This document shows, piece by piece, positions 8,886-17,212 of a stretch of DNA of 64,000 nucleotides. Position 1 is the stretch's first letter. The number at the start of each line of letters is the position of its first letter. The DNA is from JAFNAG01 sp963824985 (GTDB lineage: Bacteria; Acidobacteriota; UBA6911). The notes below the pieces were generated by a model. It searched no databases, had not been told where the DNA came from, and saw nothing but the letters and a program-made list of their open reading frames with translations. The position numbers and the translations under genes are program-made. The stretch is taken from the NCBI GenBank assembly GCA_963824985.1, contig CAWGRQ010000018.1, positions 92,630 through 156,629 of the forward strand, in the 5' to 3' direction.

Positions 8886-9267
8886 ATCGCTGCAGGACAG
8901 GAGACCTTTTCGAACCTCGCGCTCCTCCCATCTCCCGACCCCACACTGTCCAGCTGCCGGATTGCCCCGTACAGACCCAAACCAGGTGGCACTCTGTTAC
9001 TCGTCTGCCGACGGCGGAAACGTACTTGATCCTGCGAAAGTTGCGGACAAGATCGTGGTTTGCGACCGGGGAGAGACGGCGCGCGTTAGCAAAAGCCTGG
9101 CAGTCAAGGAAGAAACGCCCCCGGCCTCCCGAACCCAATCCCGATACGGACCTGTGTATCCTGCATCCGGTGGCATGGAATTTGATTGAATGAGGATATT
9201 TTTGGGCTATGTTGTATAAAGGTGTCGATTGCAGGTAACCCTCCTTTAGAGGCTCGAGGATTAGACC
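8886..9267. other. transposase-tail-derived intergenic DNA
   Basis: No intact gene. The frame of the IS91 remnant runs to 9193, but its last 100 codons have no family-like pattern, and the two forward frames overlap each other. The AT-rich segment around 9190-9230 may be the old element end or the promoter of the downstream membrane protein. Confidence 0.4.
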
Positions 9268-9657
9268 ATGTGGATAATGCTCGCACTGCTGTTTACGGTC
9301 TTGACGAGTTTCGCGCTGATCATCGCGCTGCCGGCCATATTCGGCTGGGGGCTGATCAAGCTCCGGCGGGAACATAACGTCGTGCCTCTGCAGATGTTTC
9401 TGTCAATAGCCGGCGGACTGGTGATCGGCATGGGGATCGCCTGGTATTTTGTGGTTGCCCACGAGGGATGGAACCTGTCCTTCGGCGAGACGTTTTATGC
9501 CACGGTTCATAGCGACATCTATGGGGGCCAGATCGAGGATGCCGCGGAGGATTACGTCTTCTTTATACTGTTCTTCGGCAATGTCGGCGCGATCCTGGCG
9601 GGAGTGGCAGGGTGGTTGGCTACCAGGCGCCGCCGCCGGGTGGCTCTGACAACCTGA
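9268..9657 (+). CDS. small three-helix membrane protein, function unknown
   Basis: 129 residues with hydrophobic helices at about 3-28 (IMLALLFTVLTSFALIIALP), 42-64 (MFLSIAGGLVIGMGIAWYFV) and 95-117 (FFILFFGNVGAILAGVAGW). A basic tail (ATRRRRR) predicts a cytoplasmic C-terminus. The loop between helices 2 and 3 is acidic. No motif assigns a role. It precedes the transglutaminase-like pseudogene by 34 bases, so the two may once have been co-transcribed. Confidence 0.7.
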   Translation: MWIMLALLFTVLTSFALIIALPAIFGWGLIKLRREHNVVPLQMFLSIAGGLVIGMGIAWYFVVAHEGWNLSFGETFYATVHSDIYGGQIEDAAEDYVFFILFFGNVGAILAGVAGWLATRRRRRVALTT

Positions 9658-9691
9658 TCCCGTTACTCCAAATGCTACAGGCGTTGCACGG

Positions 9692-10335
9692 ATGAGCCCT
9701 CTCCTGATTGTCTTCCTGATTCTCTTCTCCTTCCTCAGCCCTACGGAGATCATCGACAGCAATCATCCGGAAGTTCGGGCGTTTGCAGAGAAAGCGCGCG
9801 GCGATGCGGAAGATCCGGCGGATAAAGCCGTGCGGTTGTATTACGCCGTTCGCGACGGAATCTGGTATGACCCATATTACCCGTTTTTCCTTCCGGAGCA
9901 CTACCGGGCCAGCAATGTGCTGCGCGGCGGCCGCGGTTTCTGCATACCAAAGGCTCTCTTCTCTGTGCGGCCGGCAGAGCCAGCGGAATCCCCTCCAGAC
10001 CCGGATTCGCGAATGTCCGGAATCACCTTGCGACCCGCCAGTTGCTGGACTTTCTGGGAACGGATATTTTCGCCTTTCATGCTTTCACTGAGTTCTTCCT
10101 CGAGGGGAAGTGGGTGAAGGCTACCCCTGCCTTCAACAGGGAGCTTTGCGTACGGCACGTTGTCGAACCGCTCGAATTCAATGGCCGCGAGGACTCCATC
10201 TTCCAGCCCCACAATTCTGAAAACAGAAAGTTCATGGAATATCTCATATTCCACGGCAGCTTCACCGATATCCCGGTCGCTCAAATTATCAGCACCTGGC
10301 AAGAGGTCTATGGCCGGGAACGCGTCCAGGGCTGA
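9692..10335 (+). pseudogene. transglutaminase-like protein, disrupted by a single-base frameshift
   Basis: The first part reads HPEVRAFAEKARGDAEDPADKAVRLYYAVRDGIWYDPYY and reaches the catalytic-cysteine motif RGFCIPKA. The frame is lost near 9953-9958. One missing base restores SLLCAAGRASGIPSRPGF, then VRNHLATRQLLDFLGTDIFAFHAFTEFFLEGKWVKATPAFN with the catalytic His and the region of the third catalytic residue, to a stop at 10335. The total is about 214 residues, normal for short transglutaminase-like (Rebers/McbE-type) proteins. The rest is well conserved, so the lesion is recent or a sequencing error. Confidence 0.78.
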
Positions 10336-10537
10336 ATCGACAGCTTCGAAAAATACGGAGATATTCGCCGCGGCCGCTTTGACAGCGAAGATGTGATGAA
10401 ATAAATTTCACATCATTGATGCCTTTCATTCGTAATTCGTAATTCTCCTTGACCTGTCTAAAACTTCATAGTTTAGGATTCTTTTCAGCTGCTGAATTCG
10501 GAATAATGCAATGCGGCAGAGGAAAGGATGAATCGTT

Positions 10538-11065
10538 GTGGTGACAATTTCCGCTTTGGTAAGGGGATCGGGGCTTTCGCGCAGCGCGCTTCTCTACTAT
10601 GACCGGCTCGGTTTGCTCAAGCCGCTCAGCCGAAGCCGCTCGGGGTACCGTCTTTATTCCCCGGTGGAGGTAGACAGGTTGGAACAGATCTGCCTTTTCC
10701 GGCAGATGGGAATCCCGCTTAAAGAAATGAAGAAGCTGCTGGATCAATCCGTCCGCAACGCCTCAATGAAAATCCTTCAGCGCAGGCTTCGAACCCTCGG
10801 CCGCGAAATTGCAAATCTCCGCAGACAGCAGCGCTATATTTTGGCGCTTCTCAAACAAAAACAATTACAGCAAGGAGTCGAAATGATCAGCAAGGAACGT
10901 TGGGTGGAGATTATGCGGGCGGCAGGGCTGAAGGATGAAGATATGCACAACTGGCACAAACAGTTCGAAAAGATGGAACCGGAAGCGCACCAGGAATTCT
11001 TGGAATCTCTTGGAATTAAACCCGCCGAGATAAAGAAAATACGCGAGTGGAGCCGCAAGCCCTAA
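10538..11065 (+). CDS. MerR family transcriptional regulator
   Basis: 175 residues from GTG at 10538 (10541 is the alternative); the GGAAAGGA Shine-Dalgarno at 10521-10528 supports this over the out-of-frame ATG at 10528. The N-terminal MerR winged helix reads SALVRGSGLSRSALLYYDRLGLLKP, then GYRLYSPVEVDRLEQICLFRQMGIPLKEMKKLL. A dimerising coiled coil runs over about residues 75-112. The C-terminal 60 residues (RWVEIMRAAGLKDEDMHNWHKQFEKMEPEAHQEFLESLGI) form a helical effector region without metal-binding cysteines, so this is not a metal sensor of the MerR/CueR type. It converges with the methyltransferase at 11110-11664. Confidence 0.9.
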   Translation: MVTISALVRGSGLSRSALLYYDRLGLLKPLSRSRSGYRLYSPVEVDRLEQICLFRQMGIPLKEMKKLLDQSVRNASMKILQRRLRTLGREIANLRRQQRYILALLKQKQLQQGVEMISKERWVEIMRAAGLKDEDMHNWHKQFEKMEPEAHQEFLESLGIKPAEIKKIREWSRKP

Positions 11066-11072
11066 AAGCATC

Positions 11073-11111
11073 AACCACGAAACACACTAAAAATTCGTGT
11101 GTTTCGTGGTT
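11073..11111. terminator. bidirectional hairpin terminator between convergent genes
   Basis: Perfect 15-base inverted repeat (arms 11073-11087 and 11097-11111) around a nine-base A/T-rich loop, located between the convergent MerR and methyltransferase stop codons and touching the latter. The CCACGAAACACAC core resembles a motif often seen in intergenic hairpins of environmental bacteria. Long T tracts are lacking on both sides, so termination strength is uncertain. Confidence 0.6.
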
Positions 11112-11664
11112 AAGCCTTTTTAAAAAGGGTGGAGTGGGATCTCCAGATCTTCGGAGTGGCGGCAATTTCGAATCCATGGGCTTGTGCGGTTGATTTTGTC
11201 GCCGCGAACATTGGCTCCGTGACATGGCCTTTCGGCTCAGAGACGAGCAGCTTCCCTCCGCTTTTCAGAGCCGCGTTTATTTCGGAAAAGAGCCTGTCCG
11301 GGTCTGGAATTTCGTGAACGACGGCAAAGGCCAGGACAAAATCGGCGGCTCCCGTCCTGTCCTGCAGGTTCAGTGAATTCGTCCCCGCCTGCCGGACTTC
11401 AATGCGTTCCAGCACGCCGGCTTTTCGAGCCCGCTTTCTCAGCGACTTCAGCATTCTCTCCTGCAGATCGACACCGATGACTCTGCCCGTCTTCCCCGCA
11501 AGCTTCGCCATCGGGATGCTGAAAAAACCCATGCCGCAACCGATATCAACCGCAGTCATCCCATCTGTAAAATACGGGCGAAGTATCTTATCGGGATCCT
11601 GCGCCAATTTGCGTATCGGACTTGCGAGCAGATAACCCAGCCACCAAGGACATACCCTGCCCAT
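11110..11664 (-). CDS. class I SAM-dependent methyltransferase, UbiE-like
   Basis: 184 residues, with a GGGAGAG Shine-Dalgarno before ATG 11664. The Rossmann methyltransferase motifs are clear: motif I AVDIGCGMGFFSIPMA (about 38-53), the acidic ribose-binding residue in VIGVDLQERML, a post-II motif ADFVLAFAVVHEIPD and motif III ALKSGGKLLVSEPKGHV. The class uses S-adenosylmethionine to methylate small molecules; the substrate is unknown. It ends inside the shared hairpin opposite the MerR regulator, so regulation by that MerR is not implied by position. Confidence 0.88.
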   Translation of the reverse strand: MGRVCPWWLGYLLASPIRKLAQDPDKILRPYFTDGMTAVDIGCGMGFFSIPMAKLAGKTGRVIGVDLQERMLKSLRKRARKAGVLERIEVRQAGTNSLNLQDRTGAADFVLAFAVVHEIPDPDRLFSEINAALKSGGKLLVSEPKGHVTEPMFAATKSTAQAHGFEIAATPKIWRSHSTLFKKA

Positions 11665-11748
11665 TGTCTCTCCCCATTTAAACCGTCAGCTGCAAAACCT
11701 GGTTTTTGCTTCAATCCTCAATCGCAATCGTCAATCGTCAATAAAAAA

Positions 11749-11778
11749 GGCTCCGGCTCCAACGCAGGAACCGGAGCC
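11749..11778 (-). terminator. rho-independent terminator, reverse strand
   Basis: On the reverse strand, AGGCTCCGG and CCGGAGCCT arms (11749-11778) enclose a 12-base loop and are followed by six T residues (11748-11743). It sits about 60 bases after the stop of the very short ORF at 11836-11880, implying a short reverse-strand transcript ends here. Confidence 0.8.
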
Positions 11779-11835
11779 TGGAGTGCTTGGCAGCGTAGCG
11801 TTGGGTTCACCTCAGCGGCACCCTTGCAGATCCTG

Positions 11836-11880
11836 CTATGAGGACGTCACCTCCGTCCAAGCGTTTTGACCGATATGCAC
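11836..11880 (-). CDS. candidate 14-residue peptide with an extreme Shine-Dalgarno
   Basis: GTG at 11880 opens a 14-residue frame (MHIGQNAWTEVTSS) ending with TAG at 11836. One base upstream lies AAGGAGGTGATCC (11882-11894), a 13-base perfect complement of the 16S rRNA 3' end, with the GGAGG core seven bases from the GTG. A terminator follows about 60 bases downstream. An in-frame ATG at 11922 would give 28 residues with the Shine-Dalgarno sequence inside the coding part. This could be a leader peptide, a small peptide or a ribosome-binding RNA. No homologous family is recognised, and translation is inferred only from these signals. Confidence 0.4.
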   Translation of the reverse strand: MHIGQNAWTEVTSS

Positions 11881-12078
11881 TGGATCACCTCCTTCCTGGG
11901 CGTGTCCATAATCGGCAGGACCCATCCCTGCCCGGATCCCTGAGCCGCCCAAGCCCGTTGGAACCGCCGCGTCGTTCAACGAAAGAGCGCGCGGAGCTGA
12001 ACACGCATTGAGTTTACTGCGGAACCGCAAGTACTAAAAAGCTCATAATCTCGCGGTTCTGCGGATGCTCTTCCCTTT

Positions 12079-12363
12079 TCATTTCGACGGCGGAGGAGGC
12101 ATTTTGCTCTTCGGCATCGGTTTCCCTTTCTGCGACGATCCGTCCGAATCGATAAAGATATATTTATTTCGCATATCCGCAGGCACCATGTCCCGCAAAG
12201 CCGTTTCCACATCTTTGGGCGAGTACTGTGCCTCGATAAAAATAAACGGCCGCGTCACCCTTGTGACCCTGAATGGGCAGTGAATGAAGTTCCCGGGTAT
12301 GAAAACCAGTGAGGGCTTCGAGACAACATGTTTCTTCCTGCCCTCAAGGCTGCTAAGCCCCAT
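12079..12363 (-). CDS. short hypothetical protein, possibly a gene fragment
   Basis: 94-residue frame. The middle has protein-like composition (VTRPFIFIEAQYSPKDVETALRDMVPADMRNKYIFIDSDG) and the end is proline/lysine-rich (KGKPMPKSKMPPPPSK). The N-terminus overlaps the opposite-strand frame 12328-12534, and no good ribosome-binding site is visible for the ATG at 12363, so the true start or completeness is doubtful. Not recognised as a family. Confidence 0.35.
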   Translation of the reverse strand: MGLSSLEGRKKHVVSKPSLVFIPGNFIHCPFRVTRVTRPFIFIEAQYSPKDVETALRDMVPADMRNKYIFIDSDGSSQKGKPMPKSKMPPPPSK

Positions 12364-12534
12364 TTATTTGGAATGCTCAAGGCGGAAGCTGTGAGCTCCC
12401 GCCTCACGACCTATCGGTCCTCGGGACGACCTATAAGTCTTTGGGGGGCGCTGCTTTACCTCGAGAATGCAGTACGCTCGGGAAAGGCCGATGCTAACGG
12501 GGTCTCGGAAGTGATGCGCCGCTTTCTGGACTGA
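12328..12534 (+). CDS. short hypothetical ORF, possibly a fragment
   Basis: 68 residues with helical amphipathic composition (LKAAKPHLFGMLKAEAVSSRLT, LWGALLYLENAVRSGKADANGVSEVMRRFLD). It overlaps the opposite-strand frame 12079-12363 by 36 bases, so at most one of the two starts is real. No ribosome-binding site or family match is recognised. Confidence 0.22.
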   Translation: MFLPALKAAKPHLFGMLKAEAVSSRLTTYRSSGRPISLWGALLYLENAVRSGKADANGVSEVMRRFLD

Positions 12535-12570
12535 GGAAGCCCGACCCTGTTATTCCGCATTATTCACGAA

Positions 12571-12690
12571 GCAAGACATCGCAGGACACAGAGGAACGCA
12601 GATGCATACGGATTGGATCCGCGTGCAGGGCTTTTGCAGGCCCGATGGGCCCAGCGCCGCGCAAAGCCCTGCACGTGTTCTTCCGTGTCC
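12571..12690. repeat. dispersed intergenic repeat, copy 1, with a GC hairpin
   Basis: Begins GCAAGACATCGCAGGACAC and ends GTGTTCTTCCGTGTCC. The same words in inverted order occur at 39338-39422 and partly at 32661-32710. This copy contains a strong hairpin (arms 12622-12637 and 12661-12675, one bulge) with a small inner GGCCC/GGGCC stem. No coding frame is credible. Likely a non-autonomous palindromic element. Confidence 0.6.
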
Positions 12691-12796
12691 CAAACACTTT
12701 CTGTTATGAGCGAAATGCGACACCTCGTATTGTTATCGTGCATTTGCAAAAGACTTTCATGAATAATGCGGACTAAAATGTACAGATAGGGGCTGG

Positions 12797-13897
12797 ATGA
12801 TGAAACAGGTGGATCGGGCAGGCACGTGGTCATGGGGATCCTCGATCTCGCCGACCATTGCCTGTCGGCGGTTCAGGCGGAAATTCGCCTTGATCCTCGG
12901 CATTTTAATTGCCGCTTTTCTCGCTACCGCATTGCTCCCGCGGCAAGGAGCTGTGCCGTCACTTCTTGCTTATGATTTCAGACAGACACAGCCACCGGCC
13001 GGAAATATAATTCGGGTGGACGTCAGCCTCGTAACGGTGCCGGTGATGGTAACCGACAAGTCCGGCAATCACGTGCCCGGCTTGCGGGCCGGCGACTTCC
13101 GGATTTTCGAGGATGGCGCGGCACAGCAGATTGACCGTCTGATCCCCGAAGCAGAACCATTTCACGTGGCCCTGATGCTGGATCGTTCCGGCAGCACCCG
13201 GCTTCAATTCGGCGACATTCAAAGTGCCGCACTGGCGTTCGCCGACGCATTGAGACCACAGGACCGCTTGATGATCGTCTCATTCGACACGAGCGTTTCC
13301 TATCATTCCGGGTTTACCGCAGATCGCAACCGGATCGGTGTGGCGATCATGGAGACAGGAGCCGCCAACCAGAGAACGGGATTGTACGATGCCATTGACC
13401 GGGTCCTGACCGAACAATTCGACCGGTTGCCGGGACGCAAGGCCATCGTTCTGTTTTCGGACGGCGTCGATAACGCCAGCCAGCGGATGGAGCGAGGGAC
13501 TACTCTTTCAAGAATCGAAAAATCTGATGTCGTTGTGTATCCCATCCAATACGACACCAGGGACGGCATTCCCGACCGGCTTCCACTTCCGGCTGCACAA
13601 ACTCCGGTCGCCTTCAACACGCTCTACAAGCGCGCCGTCCAATTCCTTGGGGACCTGAGCAAGCGAAGCGGGGGATGCCGCTATCAGGCGGGATCGATCG
13701 ATACCCTCAATGCCGCCTTTTCTCAAATCGCATCGGAATTGCCTTTGCAATACACCCTGTGTTATTACCCGGCGCGGGTCTCACGCGCCGGTTCGTATCA
13801 TCGCATTCGGGTCACGGTCGATCGTCCGGGCGTCAAGGTACGCTCCCGCACGGGATATCGTGCCGGCTATCCGACGAAGGAGATCCGACATCCCTGA
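12797..13897 (+). CDS. secreted VWFA-related (acidobacterial-type) domain protein
   Basis: 366 residues with one N-terminal membrane or signal segment (FALILGILIAAFLATALLP, about residues 34-52). It matches the VWFA-related acidobacterial domain: IRVDVSLVTVPVMVTDKSGNHVPGL, DFRIFEDGAAQQID, a MIDAS-like DRSGSTR, ALRPQDRLMIVSFD, the GLYDAIDRVL turn, VLFSDGVDN and the terminal YTLCYYPAR...GVKVRSRTGYRA. The first MIDAS motif is DxSGS rather than DxSxS plus conserved T, still compatible with metal binding. These proteins are abundant in Acidobacteriota and their function is unknown. It lies 49 bases upstream of the phosphoesterase gene. Confidence 0.88.
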   Translation: MMKQVDRAGTWSWGSSISPTIACRRFRRKFALILGILIAAFLATALLPRQGAVPSLLAYDFRQTQPPAGNIIRVDVSLVTVPVMVTDKSGNHVPGLRAGDFRIFEDGAAQQIDRLIPEAEPFHVALMLDRSGSTRLQFGDIQSAALAFADALRPQDRLMIVSFDTSVSYHSGFTADRNRIGVAIMETGAANQRTGLYDAIDRVLTEQFDRLPGRKAIVLFSDGVDNASQRMERGTTLSRIEKSDVVVYPIQYDTRDGIPDRLPLPAAQTPVAFNTLYKRAVQFLGDLSKRSGGCRYQAGSIDTLNAAFSQIASELPLQYTLCYYPARVSRAGSYHRIRVTVDRPGVKVRSRTGYRAGYPTKEIRHP

Positions 13898-13946
13898 TGG
13901 AGGCGGCCCGCACTTCAGCCACCACAGATTTCCGGGAGTACTCTGT

Positions 13947-14801
13947 ATGAAAATCAGACTTCCTTTTCTGCTCGTTCTGCTCTTGATGGTCGGGCTGCCA
14001 GGTCCGGCACAGGAGCAGCCATTCTGTTTTGTGATGCTCACCGATACTCAATTTGGGATGTATGCCGCCGATAGGAGCTTCGAACAGGAAACCGCCAACT
14101 TCGAGTTTGCGGTGGCCACCGTGAACCGGCTGAAGCCGGGATTTGTAATTATTCTGGGCGATCTCGTCAACAAAGCCGGCGATGCGCTTCAGATTGGAGA
14201 ATATCAGCGCATCGCACGGAAGATTACTCCGTCGATTCCGGTTTACCATGTAGCGGGGAATCATGACGTCGGCAACGTGCCGACGGCGGATTCGCTAGCC
14301 AAATACCGGAAGATTTTTGGACCCGATTACTACAGTTTCCAGGCCGGGCCGGTACACGGAATCGTCCTCGATTCGACTCTTATCCACAGACCCGAAGGCG
14401 CCATGGATGCCTACAAACAACAGGATGCCTGGCTGAGGAAGGAACTGGAAGCCGCGAAGTCTTCAGGATCGAAGCAGCTCGTCGTTTTCCAGCATCACCC
14501 CTATTTTTTGAAGGACGCACAGGAGGCCGACCAATACGAGAACATCCCTCTGGCGCGGCGGGGCGCGCTGCTCGATTTGTTCCACAGTTATGGAATTCAC
14601 CACGTGTTCGCGGGCCACACCCACAAGAATGTTGTGGTTCAGGATGGGGAGCTGGAGATGATCGCCAGTGCCCCGGTCGGCAAGCCGCTGGGCAAGGATG
14701 GATCCGGGATTCGGGTCGCCACGATATCGGATACCGGGGTGGTGCATCGGTATTATGATTTCGGCATGCTCCCGGACAAGCTGCCCGCCTCGAAAAAATA
14801 A
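13947..14801 (+). CDS. exported calcineurin-like metallophosphoesterase (CPPED1-like)
   Basis: 284 residues from ATG 13947, where a signal peptide starts (MKIRLPFLLVLLLMVGLPGPAQ). The longer in-frame opening from 13710 overlaps the VWFA gene and is rejected. Metallophosphoesterase motifs appear in order: LTDTQFG (with Q in place of the usual His of DxH, as in the CPPED1/CSTP1 group), ILGDLVN, GNHD, the VFQHHPYF segment and AGHTHKN. It should hydrolyse phosphoesters in the periplasm using a dinuclear metal centre; the substrate is unknown. It probably shares a transcript with the VWFA gene. Confidence 0.88.
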   Translation: MKIRLPFLLVLLLMVGLPGPAQEQPFCFVMLTDTQFGMYAADRSFEQETANFEFAVATVNRLKPGFVIILGDLVNKAGDALQIGEYQRIARKITPSIPVYHVAGNHDVGNVPTADSLAKYRKIFGPDYYSFQAGPVHGIVLDSTLIHRPEGAMDAYKQQDAWLRKELEAAKSSGSKQLVVFQHHPYFLKDAQEADQYENIPLARRGALLDLFHSYGIHHVFAGHTHKNVVVQDGELEMIASAPVGKPLGKDGSGIRVATISDTGVVHRYYDFGMLPDKLPASKK

Positions 14802-14804
14802 GGC

Positions 14805-15887
14805 CTATCCAGGCTGCATTTCGAGGACCATCCGTACCCACGAGATCAATTGCTGCAGGTCGTCGAGGTCAACCGTTTCCACCAGGGTGCCGGGGAACAT
14901 GACCGGAATGCCCACGCAGAATGCATCGACATTCGCCCCCAGAGCCCGGGCTTCCGGGAGCGCGCTCGTGGGTGAAGCCGTGATCTTGATGCTCTGGCCC
15001 GCAGCAGCCGTGGCGGCGCGCAGGAATGCGCTGGCAGCGCCGGGAGATTCCCCATCAGGAATCAGGACGCCGCTGTCGAGAATTTCGACCGGATCTTTCG
15101 TGGTTCTCCCGGCGCCACGCTGGTAGCCCCCGACCATCATGACCTGCTTGGGAGCAAACCGCCGCGCGAGCCGCGCCAATCCCGAGTTGCTCATGGCGCT
15201 TTGCGTGGCCCAGGCCAGGACGATACCTTTGCCACTCCGGGCACTCAATCCCTTGAGCGCCTCCAGCAGGGAGTAGGCGCCAAACTTCCGGCTCAACATC
15301 GGCCCGGCGACGCGGTTCCCGGCCATGACGGCAACGTCCTTCACCGCGGCCACTGGTTCAAGCATTTCTATCCCACGGGCCAGCGCCTCCTCCCGGGAGC
15401 GGGCGCCAATGTCGATCAAGAACCGGTCCAGAGTCAGGCTTTCCCTTCGCCCCCGCACCAGATGCGAGGATGGCAGCGACACCACCCCTCGAATCGTTCC
15501 GTTTCTGGAAAAAATGTCGACATAGTGGCCTTCATGAAACTGAATGAAGAGCGGGCTTGGGGATCGCCCCCCCGGGGAGGCAACCCTCAGGTACCCTTCA
15601 TCGGTAATATCCGTAACCACGAACCCGGGCTCGTCCACGGAAGCGACAACCAGCACTTGCGGAGTCCCGCCGCCGATCTGGACGATCAGGTTGCCCATGT
15701 TGTCCACTTCCGACGGGATGCCTTGGGGCAACCGGCTCCTCAGAAAGTCGATGAATTGTGCTTCGCGGCCCGTGACCGCCGTCTGGGATGCGTATTGAAG
15801 GAAGCTCTCCGCCAGCTTCTGGTCGGACTGGGCCCAGGCAGAGATCGGGCAAATTCCCAATAAGATCATGAATGCGATTTGAATCAT
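14805..15887 (-). CDS. M42 peptidase-like protein with lost catalytic residues
   Basis: 360 residues from ATG 15887 (signal peptide MIQIAFMILLGICPISAWA). The whole length aligns with its neighbour at 15930-17033, for example VDNMGNLIVQIGGGTP versus VDDMGNLVVVFGSGAP. Every metal or catalytic position is changed: HMDEIG becomes SVDEPG, STDDRGG becomes PMLSRKFG, QEETG becomes QSAMS, AVDT becomes MVGG, and the YSHS histidine is absent. It is therefore probably a pseudoenzyme, perhaps a binding or scaffolding subunit of the dodecameric assembly typical of M42 enzymes. The frame is intact and exported, so it seems retained rather than decaying. Confidence 0.82.
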   Translation of the reverse strand: MIQIAFMILLGICPISAWAQSDQKLAESFLQYASQTAVTGREAQFIDFLRSRLPQGIPSEVDNMGNLIVQIGGGTPQVLVVASVDEPGFVVTDITDEGYLRVASPGGRSPSPLFIQFHEGHYVDIFSRNGTIRGVVSLPSSHLVRGRRESLTLDRFLIDIGARSREEALARGIEMLEPVAAVKDVAVMAGNRVAGPMLSRKFGAYSLLEALKGLSARSGKGIVLAWATQSAMSNSGLARLARRFAPKQVMMVGGYQRGAGRTTKDPVEILDSGVLIPDGESPGAASAFLRAATAAAGQSIKITASPTSALPEARALGANVDAFCVGIPVMFPGTLVETVDLDDLQQLISWVRMVLEMQPG

Positions 15888-15929
15888 CGACGTCTTCACC
15901 TGCCCCCTCCCTCTGGAATGCACCCCTGG

Positions 15930-17033
15930 TTAAAAGGACTCCGAAATCGCCACAATGAGATCCGACAACGCGAGCAGGTCGCGCATGTCCATGACCGAGA
16001 TGTAGGAATGGGAATAGATCCCCGGCCACGACAACGGGATGTCCACCGACCCTGCCGCCAGAAACACCGAGCCGTCGTTACCGCCGCTCGTAATTCCCCA
16101 TTGAACCGGGATTTTGCGTCCTTCGGCAATCTTACGAATCCGAAGGGAGACGTCGGCAGGCGTGATGTTGCTGCTGTCGAAGGAGCGCAGGATCGCCCCC
16201 TTGCCCAACGGGGTGTAGCCAATGTTTTTCGGGTCAAAGGGAGCATCCGACGACACGAAGGTGTCAACAGCCAACACATACTTTGGGGCATAGGCCTTGG
16301 TCAGGTTCCGGGATCCGCTCAGCCCGGTTTCTTCCTGCACCACCCAGGCGAAGGCAACGGTTTTGGGGAGTGTCTTGCCTGCCAGCCTGCGGACCGCGAG
16401 GATCTGAGCCGTACAGCCGCCACGATCATCGGTCGATCCGGCAGCAGACTTATATCTGCCGAGCTGCGTTACCCGCTTCGGCTGCACTATGAAATCTCCA
16501 ACACCGATGCCGAGCGCTTCCGTGGCGGCCTTTGACGCCGTACCGACATATACCAACAAATCGCCGGCAGCATGATCCTGAGGAGTCTGCTCCCGATAGC
16601 TTTTGCGTGGTTTGACTATGCCGTCGACAACGCCCGATTTGGTGTGAACCTTGACCACTTTGCTTTCCCAGATCGATGAAAACGAGCCCCCACGGCTTCT
16701 GGTCTTCAGCGTGCCCTCCTGGTCGATATCCGTGACCTCGAGCCCGATTTCGTCCATGTGGGCAATGAACATCATCTCCGGGGCTCCGGAACCGAAGACC
16801 ACCACCAGGTTCCCCATATCGTCGACCGTGGGCGCGACTTCCTTGGGTAAAAGGCCGCGTATCACCTCGCGAACCTTATCCTCGTGGAAAGAAACACCGG
16901 CCACCCCAATCAACCTTTGAAATATTTCCCGGGCCTCCTTCTCAGCAGATCCCTGAGAAAAGGAGGCGGCGTCAAACAGGAAAAATGAGAGGAGTGCCAC
17001 CGGCAGGCAGTACTTTAAGAAGTTCCTGGGCAT
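15930..17033 (-). CDS. exported M42 family metallo-aminopeptidase
   Basis: 367 residues from ATG 17033 behind AAGGAG. Signal peptide FLKYCLPVALLSFFLFDAASFS. All M42 ligand and catalytic motifs are present: AHMDEIG, STDDRGGC, VQEETG (catalytic and metal glutamates), LAVDT and GIYSHSY. M42 enzymes are dinuclear zinc or cobalt aminopeptidases forming tetrahedral dodecamers, usually cytoplasmic; export is unusual for the family. The inactive paralogue follows on the same strand, its chosen start 42 bases after this stop. Alternative annotations in this clan include cellulase-like M42 proteins. Confidence 0.92.
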   Translation of the reverse strand: MPRNFLKYCLPVALLSFFLFDAASFSQGSAEKEAREIFQRLIGVAGVSFHEDKVREVIRGLLPKEVAPTVDDMGNLVVVFGSGAPEMMFIAHMDEIGLEVTDIDQEGTLKTRSRGGSFSSIWESKVVKVHTKSGVVDGIVKPRKSYREQTPQDHAAGDLLVYVGTASKAATEALGIGVGDFIVQPKRVTQLGRYKSAAGSTDDRGGCTAQILAVRRLAGKTLPKTVAFAWVVQEETGLSGSRNLTKAYAPKYVLAVDTFVSSDAPFDPKNIGYTPLGKGAILRSFDSSNITPADVSLRIRKIAEGRKIPVQWGITSGGNDGSVFLAAGSVDIPLSWPGIYSHSYISVMDMRDLLALSDLIVAISESF

Positions 17034-17212
17034 ACTCGGCTCCTTGCACCTGTGCGCAGCGTTAATGATCACCTGTGAAAGCGCTGACAGTTTATTGCCA
17101 AACCTGCCGGTTGGAAAGATATAAAAAGTCCATGCCGGTTTGGACTTGAACCAATGAGGGGAATGCCCTATAAGCTATGTGCAATCTTAGGTGGGTGAAA
17201 AGGAGTCCCGAC

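Noticed and set aside
11882..11894. Apparent 16S rRNA 3' end on the forward strand
   Set aside because: Only 13 bases match. No rRNA sequence precedes it, so it is better read as a Shine-Dalgarno on the reverse strand.
11836..12030. RiPP or PqqA-type precursor
   Set aside because: The 14- or 28-residue frame lacks PqqA-like Glu/Tyr spacing, a leader pattern or nearby modification enzymes.
13710..13946. N-terminal extension of the phosphoesterase
   Set aside because: Overlaps the VWFA gene; the signal peptide begins at 13947.
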